Source of the DNA: CAYVBN01 sp964538565
GTDB lineage: Bacteria > Pseudomonadota > Alphaproteobacteria > Rhizobiales > Xanthobacteraceae
Direction of reading: 5' to 3'
DNA length: 27,141 bases
Assembly: GCA_964538565.1 (NCBI GenBank)
Contig: CAZIGW010000168.1
Coordinates: 1 to 27,141, forward strand
Below the pieces are notes generated by a model. That model was given only the letters and a program-made list of their open reading frames with translations. It made no database searches and had not been told where the DNA came from. Both the position numbers and the translations under genes were made by a program. Positions 1-7,204 of the stretch are shown here, one piece after another. Within the stretch, counting starts at the first letter, position 1, and every line of letters starts with the position of its first letter.

Positions 1-1425
1 AACGTCACCGAGGCTCGCCTGGCGCTCGACCACAACGGCCGCTTCCAGGCGCTTGCCATCGACACTGTGTGCGACATGGGGGCGTATCTGTCGTGCTTCG
101 CGCCCTACATCCCCTATGTCGGCGCCCTCATGCTGCCGGGCGTCTACGATTTCCCCACCTGCTTCATCCGTATCCGCGCGGCGTTCACCAATACCGTGCC
201 AGTCGATGCCTATCGGGGCGCGGGGCGGCCGGAGGCCGCCTACGTGATCGAGCGCCTCGTCGAAGCGGCGGCGCGCGAGACCGGCATCGCGCCCGACGTG
301 CTGCGGCGGCGGAATTTTATCAGGCCCGGCGCGATGCCGTACGAGACGCCGACCGGCAAGGTCTATGATTCCGGAGATTTTGCCGGGCATCTGAAGCGCG
401 CGCAGGAGATCGTCGACTGGGTCGGATTCAACCGGCGCCTCGCCCAATCGAAGAAGGCGGGCAAGCTGCGCGGCATCGGGCTCGCGACCTATATCGAGGC
501 GTGCGGCTCCAACGGACCAGAGCCTGCGACGGTGCGGCTCGACCATGACGGCAACGTCACGGTTCTGATCGGCTCGCAGTCGACCGGGCAGGGCCATCAC
601 ACGGCCTATGCGCAGCTCGTCGCGGAGCATCTCGATCTGCCGCCGGAGCGCGTCAGGGTCATCCAGGGCGACACGGATCTGCTCGAGAGCGGAATGGGGA
701 CCGGCGGGTCGAGCTCGATCCCGTGCGGCGGCGCCTCGGTGGCGGGCGCGGCGCGCAAGCTCGCCGACACGCTGAAGACACTCGCCGCGGATGCGCTCGA
801 AGCCGGCGCGGCCGACCTCGAGATCGCGGATGGACGCGTGCGGGTCGCCGGCACGGACCGCGCGGTGAGCTTCGCCGAGCTTGCCCGTTCGGCCGAGAGC
901 CAGCCCGATCGCCTGCGCGCCCAGGACGCGTTCTCGCCGCCGGCACCCACCTATCCCAACGGGACCCATCTCGCCGAGGTGGAGATCGACCCGGACACCG
1001 GCGCGGTGGAAATCCTTCGCTATGTCGTGGTGGACGACTTCGGCGTCACGCTCAATCCGTTGCTGCTCGCCGGTCAGATCCACGGCGGCGCCGCGCAGGG
1101 CATCGGCCAGGCGCTGATGGAGCACACGGTCTACGACAGCGATTCCGGGCAGCTCGTCACCGCGACGCTGATGGACTACGCGTTGCCGCGCGCTGCCGAC
1201 GTGCCGGCGTTCCACTTCGAAACCCGCAACGTCCCCTGCAAGACCAACGTTCTCGGCGTGAAGGGCGCCGGCGAGGCGGGCGCCATCGGCTCCTGCCCGG
1301 CGGTGATGAATGCCGTTGTCGATGCGCTGTGGCGCGCCTACGGCATTCGCCACGTCGACATGCCGGCCACGCCGGAGCGGCTCTGGTCGGTGATCGCAGA
1401 AGCGCGCCGCACCCGCGCAGCCTGA
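1..1425 (+). CDS. Xanthine dehydrogenase/CoxL-type molybdopterin-binding large subunit (3' part)
   Basis: The gene enters from beyond the left edge; 474 C-terminal residues are visible, reading in frame from base 1. Large subunits of this family carry the molybdenum-molybdopterin cytosine dinucleotide centre and hydroxylate aldehydes or N-heterocycles. Visible family signatures are AYRGAGRPEA (the substrate-side Arg region), a glycine-rich QGHHT segment followed by a GDTD motif and GGSSS, and near the C-terminus VKGAGEAGAIG, which contains the catalytic Glu equivalent. The small FeS and FAD subunits are not visible. Two c-type cytochrome genes follow on the same strand, which suggests a periplasm-linked oxidase passing electrons to cytochrome c, as in isoquinoline or nicotinate dehydrogenase systems. 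The substrate cannot be told from sequence. Family assignment is firm; grouping with the cytochromes is an inference. Confidence 0.92.
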   Translation, partial: NVTEARLALDHNGRFQALAIDTVCDMGAYLSCFAPYIPYVGALMLPGVYDFPTCFIRIRAAFTNTVPVDAYRGAGRPEAAYVIERLVEAAARETGIAPDVLRRRNFIRPGAMPYETPTGKVYDSGDFAGHLKRAQEIVDWVGFNRRLAQSKKAGKLRGIGLATYIEACGSNGPEPATVRLDHDGNVTVLIGSQSTGQGHHTAYAQLVAEHLDLPPERVRVIQGDTDLLESGMGTGGSSSIPCGGASVAGAARKLADTLKTLAADALEAGAADLEIADGRVRVAGTDRAVSFAELARSAESQPDRLRAQDAFSPPAPTYPNGTHLAEVEIDPDTGAVEILRYVVVDDFGVTLNPLLLAGQIHGGAAQGIGQALMEHTVYDSDSGQLVTATLMDYALPRAADVPAFHFETRNVPCKTNVLGVKGAGEAGAIGSCPAVMNAVVDALWRAYGIRHVDMPATPERLWSVIAEARRTRAA

Positions 1426-1746
1426 CGATTCTCCTGCGATGCCAGGACGATAGGTGATGATTTCACGAAATCGTGAATGCACGCGACCGCTGTGTCCTCG
1501 CCGTTTTTGCGGAATAACACTCTGGCGCCGGTGTTGGCCCAATGCCGGTTGCGCCGCCATCTGTCCGGATGGGGCGAGAAAACCTCCGAGCCAGCGTGTG
1601 ATCCGGCGAAGTGGAATCCCGTTCGCCGACAGGATCATGCGCCGATTCGCGGGAGATGGGCGCGAGGGGCGAAACGCGGTGTCCTCTTTTGCTGATCGCG
1701 CGCCAATGCTACGGGCTTCGCCCCGGAAACAGAGGGAGACTGGAAG
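1426..1746. other. Intergenic region between the molybdenum hydroxylase and cytochrome c556 genes
   Basis: This 321-base stretch contains no convincing gene; short open frames here show no family resemblance. Its one clear structure is the 16-base inverted repeat at 1462-1477 (listed separately). A purine-rich ribosome binding site lies at the right end, just before the cytochrome start. I see no convincing sigma-70 promoter. Confidence 0.6.
1462..1477. promoter_or_regulatory. 16-bp inverted repeat, possible operator
   Basis: The sequence TTCACGAAATCGTGAA has two perfect 7-base arms (TTCACGA and TCGTGAA) around a central AA. It lies 37 bases after the hydroxylase stop and about 270 bases before the cytochrome start. 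The short arms and tiny centre suit a dimeric repressor site better than a terminator, and no T-run follows. The regulator is unknown. Confidence 0.4.
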
Positions 1747-2187
1747 ATGATTCGTACTGTGCTCGCCGTCGCTGTCGTAGCTGTCGGCGTCACCGCCGTC
1801 GCGGCTCAGTCGTCGGACCCGATCCTCGTACGTCAGGGCCTGATGAAGGAGAACGGCAAGCAGGCCAAGCTCGGAGCCTCCATGGTCAAGGGCGAGGCGC
1901 CGTTCGACCTCGCCAAGGCCAAGGCGATCTTCGCGGCGTTCGAGGATGCGGCAAACAAGATGCCGGCGCTGTTTCCGGAGAACTCGAAGACCGGGCATGA
2001 CACGACGGTGTCGCCGAAGGTCTGGGAGAACATGGCGGACGTGAAGGCACGCTTCAAGAAGTTCGGCGAGGACGCCAAGGCGGCCCAGGCCGCGACGAAG
2101 GACCTCGACACGTTCAAGGCGAACTTCCAGATGGTCGGCAAGAACTGCGGCGGCTGCCACGAGATGTATCGCATCAAGAAGAGCTGA
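1747..2187 (+). CDS. Cytochrome c556/c'-type class II cytochrome c
   Basis: The 146-residue product begins with a typical Sec signal peptide (residues 1-20, ending AVAA) and carries its single heme site near the C-terminus, CGGCH at 134-138, as in the four-helix-bundle class II cytochromes. A Met at residue 33, in an RQGLMK context, matches the sixth heme ligand of low-spin cytochrome c556, so a c556-type electron carrier is more likely than a five-coordinate cytochrome c'. The start is supported by a purine-rich GGGAGACTGGA sequence directly upstream. It lies between a molybdenum hydroxylase and a diheme cytochrome, which suggests a role as a periplasmic electron shuttle. The physiological partner is inferred. 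Confidence 0.9.
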   Translation: MIRTVLAVAVVAVGVTAVAAQSSDPILVRQGLMKENGKQAKLGASMVKGEAPFDLAKAKAIFAAFEDAANKMPALFPENSKTGHDTTVSPKVWENMADVKARFKKFGEDAKAAQAATKDLDTFKANFQMVGKNCGGCHEMYRIKKS

Positions 2188-2200
2188 ACGAACTCACACG

Positions 2201-2217
2201 CCGGACCTCCGGTCCGG
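2201..2217 (+). terminator. GC-rich hairpin after the cytochrome c556 gene
   Basis: CCGGACC and GGTCCGG form a perfect 7-bp stem around a TCC loop, 14 bases after the stop codon. No U-tract follows, so it may be a weak terminator or an mRNA 3'-end stabiliser. Confidence 0.45.
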
Positions 2218-2349
2218 TCGGAATTGCGGGGGCGGGTGTCGCGAGACGCGCCGCCCTCGATTTTTTCCGCGAGCCGCGAACCCCGGGTGCATGACCCGGC
2301 GCAGTGCAATCGGGGGCTGACGCGTCGTCCGTCACCTCGTGGAATGGAC

Positions 2350-2393
2350 GCGCGATCTGACGTAAAACCGGTTTCCGCTCTTGCGGATCGCGC
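2350..2393. repeat. Nested palindromic element resembling dispersed rhizobial repeats
   Basis: Outer arms GCGCGATC (2350-2357) and GATCGCGC (2386-2393) are perfect complements. Inside them lie the 10-base palindrome AAACCGGTTT (2365-2374) and a small CCGC-TCTT-GCGG hairpin (2375-2386). The AAACCGGTTTCCGC core followed by GCTCTAG resembles, from memory, palindromic intergenic repeats scattered through Hyphomicrobiales genomes (RIME-like). It ends 27 bases before the diheme cytochrome start and so would lie in that gene's leader or promoter. Confidence 0.5.
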
Positions 2394-2420
2394 TCTAGGA
2401 TCGGCCGAGGAGGAGAGGCC

Positions 2421-3344
2421 ATGTTGCGCAAGCTGGTGATCTTGGTGGTCGCATGCGTCGTGGTCGGCCTCGCCGCCTTCTGGGTGATCACGATTCCCGC
2501 GACCGTCCCGGCAAGCGCGCTCGAGCCTTACACGCCGAATCTCGCGAACGGAGAAACCCTGTTCCACATCGGCGGGTGCGCTTCCTGCCACGCGATCCCC
2601 AAGGAGAAGGATCGCACGCGGCTCGGCGGCGGACTTGCACTGCACTCGCCGTTCGGCACGTTCTACGTGCCCAACATCTCGCCCGACCCGAAGGACGGTA
2701 TCGGCGCCTGGAGCGAGGCCGACTTCGTCACCGCGCTCTCGAAGGGCACGTCGCCGGACGGGCAGCACTACTATCCGGCGTTGCCCTACACGTCCTATCA
2801 GCGCATCGAGCGCGACGGTCTGCGCGACCTGTTCGCATACATCAAGACGTTGCCGCCCGTGCAGGGCAAGGTGCGCGACCACGACATTCGCTTTCCCTTC
2901 AACATTCGCCGGATGCTCGGCGTGTGGAAACTCCTGTTTCTTGACGGACAGGAATTCAAGCCCGATCCGTCGCAGAGCTTTGAATGGAATCGAGGCGCCT
3001 ATCTGGTGAACGGTCCCGGTCACTGCGCCGAGTGCCACAGCCCGCGCAATGTCCTCGGCGCAATCGTTTCGTCCCAGCGCTTCGCCGGCGGGCCGGATAT
3101 CGAAAGCGACGGCTGGGTCCCGAACATCACTCAGCTCGGGCTCAAGGACTGGTCGCAGAAGGACATCGAATATCTTCTGGAGTCCGGACAGACGCCGGAC
3201 GGGGATTCGGTCGGCGGGGCGATGACCGACGTGGTCCGCAACACCGCGCTGCTCTCCGCCGGCGACCGCCAGGCGATCGCGGTCTACATCAAGTCGCTGC
3301 CGCCGGTTCAAGGGCCCCCCAAGCCGAAGAAGAAGGGAAGCTGA
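2421..3344 (+). CDS. Membrane-anchored diheme cytochrome c
   Basis: The 307-residue protein has an N-terminal hydrophobic segment (about residues 5-25) that could act as an uncleaved anchor or signal, followed by two cytochrome c domains with heme sites CASCH (53-57) and CAECH (202-206). The overall plan, including the PNISPDP and PYTSY motifs, is that of the cytochrome subunits that accept electrons from periplasmic alcohol, aldehyde and molybdenum hydroxylase dehydrogenases; many relatives have three hemes, this one two. Met268 (GGAMTD) is a plausible ligand of heme 2. No Met occurs between His57 and Met165, so heme 1's distal ligand is unclear. A strong GAGGAGAG ribosome binding site precedes the ATG. 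It probably links the neighbouring molybdenum hydroxylase to the respiratory chain. Confidence 0.9.
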   Translation: MLRKLVILVVACVVVGLAAFWVITIPATVPASALEPYTPNLANGETLFHIGGCASCHAIPKEKDRTRLGGGLALHSPFGTFYVPNISPDPKDGIGAWSEADFVTALSKGTSPDGQHYYPALPYTSYQRIERDGLRDLFAYIKTLPPVQGKVRDHDIRFPFNIRRMLGVWKLLFLDGQEFKPDPSQSFEWNRGAYLVNGPGHCAECHSPRNVLGAIVSSQRFAGGPDIESDGWVPNITQLGLKDWSQKDIEYLLESGQTPDGDSVGGAMTDVVRNTALLSAGDRQAIAVYIKSLPPVQGPPKPKKKGS

Positions 3345-3361
3345 GCGCGCAGCGGCTCCGC

Positions 3362-3382
3362 CCGGGGGCGCGCCGCCCCCGG
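3362..3382 (+). terminator. GC-rich hairpin after the diheme cytochrome gene
   Basis: CCGGGGGCG and CGCCCCCGG make a perfect 9-bp stem with a CGC loop, 17 bases after the stop. There is no U-tract. It most likely ends or protects the cytochrome transcript. Confidence 0.45.
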
Positions 3383-3511
3383 CCGCCCGCGCCGCCGCCG
3401 GTGCGTCCGCTTTCGCCGCCCGCACGGCTTCCGCAAGTGCTCCCGACGTGCCAATAACGAGCGGGCGTCGGCGGTTTCCCGCGGGAGGCCGGCGGCGGGG
3501 GCGAGCGCGTC

Positions 3512-4441
3512 ATGAACATCATCACGGCCATCTTCATCAAAGTTCTCTCGACGATGCTGTTCGCCATGATGGGCGCGCTCGTGCGCTTTCTCGGCCAGGC
3601 GATTCCGGTCGGACAGATCGTGTTCTTCCGCAGCGCCTTCGCGATCCTGCCGGTCGCCGTGATCTATGCCTGGCGGGGGGAACTGCGCGCGGCGGTGCGC
3701 ACCGGCCGGCCGCTCGGCCACGTGCTGCGCGGGCTTATCAGCGTCCTCGGCATGTTCCTCAATTTCGCCGCGCTTGCGCGGCTGCAGCTCGTCGACGCCA
3801 CCGCGATCTCCTTTGCCTCGCCGCTGATCACGGTGGCGCTCGCCGCCCTGGTGCTCAAGGAAAAGGTGAGGATCTACCGCTGGTCGGCCGTGGGCGTGGG
3901 CTTTCTCGGGGTGGTCGTCATGCTGTGGCCCTATCTCGACGTGAACCGGGTCGTGGCCGGTTCGGCGGCCGCCACCGTCGGGGCGCTCTGCGCCATCGGG
4001 TCGGCGTTCACCAACGCCGGCTCGGTGATCCAGACCCGGCGGCTCACCGACAGCGAGACGACGTCGTCCATCGTCTTCTATTTTTCCGTCATCTGCGCGG
4101 TCGCCGGCCTGTGCACCTTGCCGTTCGGCTGGCGGCAGCCGAGCGGACCCCAGCTCGCCGCGCTCGTGACCATCGGGATCCTCGGCGGGCTCTCGCACAT
4201 CCTGCTGACCGAGTCCTATCGATACGCCGCCGCCTCCGTGGTGGCGCCGTTCGACTACACGGCCATGCTTTGGGCGTTCCTGCTCGGCTACGCGTTCTTC
4301 GACGAACTGCCCAACCGCTACATTTTCGTCGGCTCGCTGATCGTCGTCGCCTCGGGGCTGTTCGTGATCTGGCGCGAGCGCCAGCTTGGGCTCGAACGCG
4401 TGCGCACGAGCGCGGTCGAGGGACCTCCGGTCGGCAAATGA
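3512..4441 (+). CDS. DMT-superfamily (EamA) membrane transporter
   Basis: The 309-residue protein consists almost entirely of hydrophobic segments, about ten, arranged as two EamA halves. The first half has the family's FFRSAFA segment after helix 2 and a SFASPLITVALAALVLKE segment typical of drug/metabolite exporters; the second half repeats the pattern around residues 225-290. It sits in the inner membrane and probably exports small metabolites or amino acids; the substrate is not predictable. The ATG is preceded by a G-rich sequence (GGGGGCGAG) at acceptable spacing. It converges with the RAM-domain gene, whose stop codon lies three bases away, so there is no room for a separate terminator. 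Confidence 0.88.
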   Translation: MNIITAIFIKVLSTMLFAMMGALVRFLGQAIPVGQIVFFRSAFAILPVAVIYAWRGELRAAVRTGRPLGHVLRGLISVLGMFLNFAALARLQLVDATAISFASPLITVALAALVLKEKVRIYRWSAVGVGFLGVVVMLWPYLDVNRVVAGSAAATVGALCAIGSAFTNAGSVIQTRRLTDSETTSSIVFYFSVICAVAGLCTLPFGWRQPSGPQLAALVTIGILGGLSHILLTESYRYAAASVVAPFDYTAMLWAFLLGYAFFDELPNRYIFVGSLIVVASGLFVIWRERQLGLERVRTSAVEGPPVGK

Positions 4442-4444
4442 GCG

Positions 4445-4681
4445 TCAGAACGCCTTGAAAGTGATGATGGTGCGGGTGTCTTCGATGCCCGGAATCGTCT
4501 GCACCTTCTCGTTCACGAAGTGACCGATGTCGGTGCCGGGCTCGACGTAGAACTTGACCAGCAGATCGAAGTCCCCGGCGGTCGAATAGATTTCGGAGGC
4601 GATTTCGGCGTCGGCCAGCGCGTTCGCGACCTGGTAGGACTTGCCGAGCTGGCACTTGATCTGGACGAAGAAGGGGACCAT
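4445..4681 (-). CDS. Stand-alone Lrp/AsnC ligand-binding (RAM) domain protein
   Basis: The 78-residue product is a complete RAM (regulation of amino acid metabolism) domain: a beta-alpha-beta-beta-alpha-beta pattern with the typical GDFDLLVKFYV strand and a C-terminal IPGIEDTRTIITF strand. It has no DNA-binding helix-turn-helix, so it is a small Lrp-like protein that may form ring oligomers and bind amino acids, or modify a full-length Lrp partner. I chose the ATG at 4681 because a GGAG sequence sits about seven bases upstream and family members start with this MVPFF-type strand; the longer open frame to 4912 would add unrelated residues and run through the TPP riboswitch. It is transcribed away from the thiamine operon. 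Confidence 0.85.
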   Translation of the reverse strand: MVPFFVQIKCQLGKSYQVANALADAEIASEIYSTAGDFDLLVKFYVEPGTDIGHFVNEKVQTIPGIEDTRTIITFKAF

Positions 4682-4817
4682 GGGCGTCTCCGGGCCGCCG
4701 GCCGCCGCCGGCCGTGGCGGCAATCCAGCAAAATCGCCGGTGACTGGCAAGGCGAGTCTGGGCGGCTCGAGAAGGGAATCCATTGCGCACACCGGGCTGG
4801 CGCCCAGCCGGAAAGCC

Positions 4818-4846
4818 TTGCGCCGCGGACGCCGAGGGCCTAGGTA
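4818..4846 (+). promoter_or_regulatory. Weak candidate promoter for the thiamine operon
   Basis: A TTGCGC hexamer (4818-4823) lies 17 bases before TAGGTA (4841-4846). Initiation from it would start the transcript just before the first riboswitch stem at 4857. The -10 match is poor, so this rests mainly on position. Confidence 0.25.
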
Positions 4847-4856
4847 TCTGCCTGCA

Positions 4857-4953
4857 ATCTCAATGGGGTGTCCGGCACGAGCGCCGGACTGAGAGGCGTC
4901 TCGCCAACCCATCGAACCTGATCCGGATCATGCCGGCGGAGGGAGCTTGAGAT
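4857..4953 (+). promoter_or_regulatory. TPP riboswitch (THI element)
   Basis: The conserved parts of the thiamine pyrophosphate aptamer appear in order: GGGGTG (4865), a GTCCGGC/GCCGGAC stem, CTGAGA (4889-4894), ACCC (4907-4910), GAACCTGATC (4914-4923) and the ATGCCGGCGGAGGGA segment (4930-4944). The closing P1 stem is a perfect 7-bp pairing of ATCTCAA (4857-4863) with TTGAGAT (4947-4953). The GGAGGGAG run in the aptamer core is also the ribosome binding site of thiM, and the 3' P1 strand takes in the first two bases of the thiM ATG (4952-4954). Ligand binding should therefore hide the start site directly and repress translation of the salvage operon when TPP is plentiful, with no separate expression platform. 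Confidence 0.96.
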
Positions 4954-5722
4954 GCGTGCGCCGCACAGCGAATTGGCAAGTGTTGCCGCCGATCTGCTCG
5001 AGCGCGTACGCCAGCGTGCTCCGCGTGTGCATTGCATCACCAACACGGTCGCCCAGCCGTTCACCGCCAACTTGCTGTTGGCGGTCGGAGCGGCGCCTTC
5101 GATGACGACGGCACCCGGCGAGATCGCCGCATTCGTGGCGGGCGCCGATGCGCTGCTCGTCAACCTCGGCACGCTCGATCCGGACCGGCGGGCCGCCGCC
5201 GAAATCGCCATCGAGGAGGCGACCGAGGAAGGCGTGCCTTGGGCGCTCGATCCCGTCCTGATCGACCGTTCGGAAGCGCGCCGCGCCTTCGCCAGGGCGC
5301 TCGTCCCGAAGGGGCCGCGCGCCATTCGTCTCAATGCTGCGGAATTCACGGCGCTCGCCGGCCGCGAAACGGATGACGAGTCGGTCGCCCGATATGCGGC
5401 GGAGACGCGCGCGGCAATCGGCCTGACCGGGGCCACCGACCTCGTCACCGACGGCAGCCGGCGCGCGGAGATCGCCAACGGCGATCCGCTCATGAGCCGG
5501 GTGACCGCGATGGGATGCGCGGCCTCGGCGCTCGTCGCCGCCTGCCTCGCGGTGAACGGGGATGCATGGCACGCGACGGCCGCGGGCCTGATCGCGCTCG
5601 GGGTGGCGGGCGAACTCGCCGCCGGGCCGGCGCACGGCCCCGGCAGCTTCGCGGTCGGCATCCTCGACGCGCTTCACCGTCTCGACCGCCAGACCCTGCT
5701 GGCACGTGCCCGGATCGCCTGA
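4952..5722 (+). CDS. thiM: Hydroxyethylthiazole kinase ThiM
   Basis: This 256-residue cytosolic enzyme phosphorylates 4-methyl-5-(2-hydroxyethyl)thiazole, the salvage route to the thiazole half of thiamine. The family's N-terminal CITNTV segment with the following FTANLLLAVGAAPSM stretch, the NLGTLD motif and the C-terminal GDPLMSRVTAMGCAAS segment (phosphate-binding loop and Cys region) are all present, and the length is normal. The start is fixed by the riboswitch: the ribosome binding site GGAGGGAG is inside the aptamer and the ATG overlaps the P1 stem. Its TGA overlaps the thiE ATG by one base, so translation of the next gene is probably coupled. Confidence 0.95.
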   Translation: MRAPHSELASVAADLLERVRQRAPRVHCITNTVAQPFTANLLLAVGAAPSMTTAPGEIAAFVAGADALLVNLGTLDPDRRAAAEIAIEEATEEGVPWALDPVLIDRSEARRAFARALVPKGPRAIRLNAAEFTALAGRETDDESVARYAAETRAAIGLTGATDLVTDGSRRAEIANGDPLMSRVTAMGCAASALVAACLAVNGDAWHATAAGLIALGVAGELAAGPAHGPGSFAVGILDALHRLDRQTLLARARIA

Positions 5723-6381
5723 TGCACCCCGACCTTCGCGTCTACGCCATCGTCGATCCCGAGCGCGCGGGCGGGCGGGCGCTCGATGCCCTGGCGCGCG
5801 CGGTCGCGGCGGGCGGCGCCACGCTGGTGCAATTGCGAGACAAGCTCGGATCGACGCGCCGGATGGTCGAGGAAGCGCGCGCGATCAAGGCGGCGCTTGC
5901 CGGCCGCGCCCCGCTCCTGGTGAACGACCGCGTCGACGTGGCGCGCGCCGCCGGGGCCGACGGCGTGCATGTCGGGCAGGACGACATGCCGGCGGCCGAC
6001 GCGCGGCGGCTGCTCGGGCCGGCGGCACTGATCGGGCTTTCGATCAAGACGGTCGCGCAGGCCGAGGCGGCGCCGCTCGAGGTTCTCGACTACGTGTGCG
6101 TGGGCGGCGTGTTCGCCACATCTTCCAAGGACAACCCCGACCCGCCGATCGGAGTAGGTGGGTTTCGCGCCATCCTGAACGTGCTTCGGGGGCGCGCACC
6201 CGATCTGCCGGTCGGTGCGATCGCCGGGATCGACACGACGAACGCCGGCGAACTGATCGCGGCTGGGGCCGACGGCGTGGCGGTGATCTCCGTCCTGTCG
6301 CTGGCGCCCGATCCCACGGCGGCGACGCTTGCCCTGCGCGGCATCGTGGACGCGGCGATGGATCGCAGGCGCGGGCGATGA
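5722..6381 (+). CDS. thiE: Thiamine phosphate synthase ThiE
   Basis: The 219-residue TIM-barrel enzyme joins hydroxymethylpyrimidine diphosphate to thiazole phosphate, releasing pyrophosphate and giving thiamine monophosphate. Diagnostic motifs are QLRDK near residue 40 (pyrophosphate/pyrimidine binding), LLVNDRVDVA, GVHVGQDDMP, and TSSK with the preceding VGGVF (thiazole phosphate loop). The ATG is the overlap codon with thiM (TGATG). A longer open frame upstream lies over thiM and is not the gene. The stop overlaps the thiD start as ATGA. Its position between the two kinases that make its substrates fits a single salvage operon. Confidence 0.95.
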   Translation: MHPDLRVYAIVDPERAGGRALDALARAVAAGGATLVQLRDKLGSTRRMVEEARAIKAALAGRAPLLVNDRVDVARAAGADGVHVGQDDMPAADARRLLGPAALIGLSIKTVAQAEAAPLEVLDYVCVGGVFATSSKDNPDPPIGVGGFRAILNVLRGRAPDLPVGAIAGIDTTNAGELIAAGADGVAVISVLSLAPDPTAATLALRGIVDAAMDRRRGR

Positions 6382-7178
6382 AGACGCCGATCGCCGTCAC
6401 CATCGCGGGCTCGGATTCCGGCGGCGGCGCGGGCATCCAGGCCGACCTGAAGACATTCTCGGCGCTCGGCGTCTACGGCGCCTCCGTCATCGCCGCGCTG
6501 ACGGCGCAGAACACGAGGGGGGTGCGCGCGATCCACGACGTGCCGGCCGAATTCGTCAGTACGCAGATCGACGCGGTGTTCTCCGATCTCGAGGTGGGCG
6601 CGGTGAAGATCGGGATGCTGTCGCAGGTCTCCGCCATCGAGGCGGTCGCGGCCGGGCTCGATCGCTACCGGCAGACCAACGTCGTTCTCGACCCGGTGAT
6701 GGTCGCCGGATCGGGCGATGCCCTTCTGGCGGTCGAGGCCGTCGATGTCCTGCGGCGCGAATTGATCCCACGCGCGCTTGTCGTCACCCCGAACCTGCCG
6801 GAAGCGGCGGCCCTGCTGGAGGGGCCGATCGCCGAGACCGAACGGGAGATGCGTCGGCAGGCCGAGCAGCTTCTCGATCACGGGGCGCACGCGGTGCTGA
6901 TCAAGGGCGGGCACGGGCAGGGGCCGGAAAGTGTCGATCTGCTCGTCGATCGCCAGGGCGCCACGCGCTTTGCCGCACCGCGCGTGGCGACGCGCAACAC
7001 CCACGGCACCGGCTGCACGCTCTCCTCCGCGATCGCGGCCGGGCTCGCCAGGGGCGACGATCTCCTGACCGCGGTGCGTCGCGCCAAGGATTACATCACC
7101 GCCGCCATCGCGGCCGCCGACCGCTTGTCGATCGGGACCGGGCACGGGCCAGTGCATCATTTTCACGCCTGGTGGTGA
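6378..7178 (+). CDS. thiD: Hydroxymethylpyrimidine/phosphomethylpyrimidine kinase ThiD
   Basis: The 266-residue ribokinase-fold enzyme phosphorylates HMP and HMP-P to give the pyrimidine substrate of ThiE. The family start TIAGSDSGGGAGIQADLKTF is present, as are a VLDPVMVAGSGDALL segment and the anion-hole motif NTHGTGCTLSSAIAAGLA with its catalytic GTGC. The ATG is in a 4-base ATGA overlap with thiE, so it is the third coupled gene of the riboswitch-controlled operon. No thiC, thiG or thiO is visible in the window, so this locus provides the salvage and final-joining steps; de novo genes, if present, lie elsewhere. Confidence 0.95.
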   Translation: MKTPIAVTIAGSDSGGGAGIQADLKTFSALGVYGASVIAALTAQNTRGVRAIHDVPAEFVSTQIDAVFSDLEVGAVKIGMLSQVSAIEAVAAGLDRYRQTNVVLDPVMVAGSGDALLAVEAVDVLRRELIPRALVVTPNLPEAAALLEGPIAETEREMRRQAEQLLDHGAHAVLIKGGHGQGPESVDLLVDRQGATRFAAPRVATRNTHGTGCTLSSAIAAGLARGDDLLTAVRRAKDYITAAIAAADRLSIGTGHGPVHHFHAWW

Positions 7179-7204
7179 GACAGAGCGACCGGGGAGGTCG
7201 GACC

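Noticed and set aside
1833..3425. A 530-codon minus-strand open frame opposite the two cytochrome genes
   Set aside because: Both plus-strand genes have CxxCH heme motifs, signal or anchor segments and ribosome binding sites; the antisense product has no recognisable feature.
4682..4912. Longer N-terminus for the RAM-domain protein (start at 4912)
   Set aside because: The extension would run through the antisense of the TPP riboswitch and has no family counterpart; the ATG at 4681 has a GGAG site.
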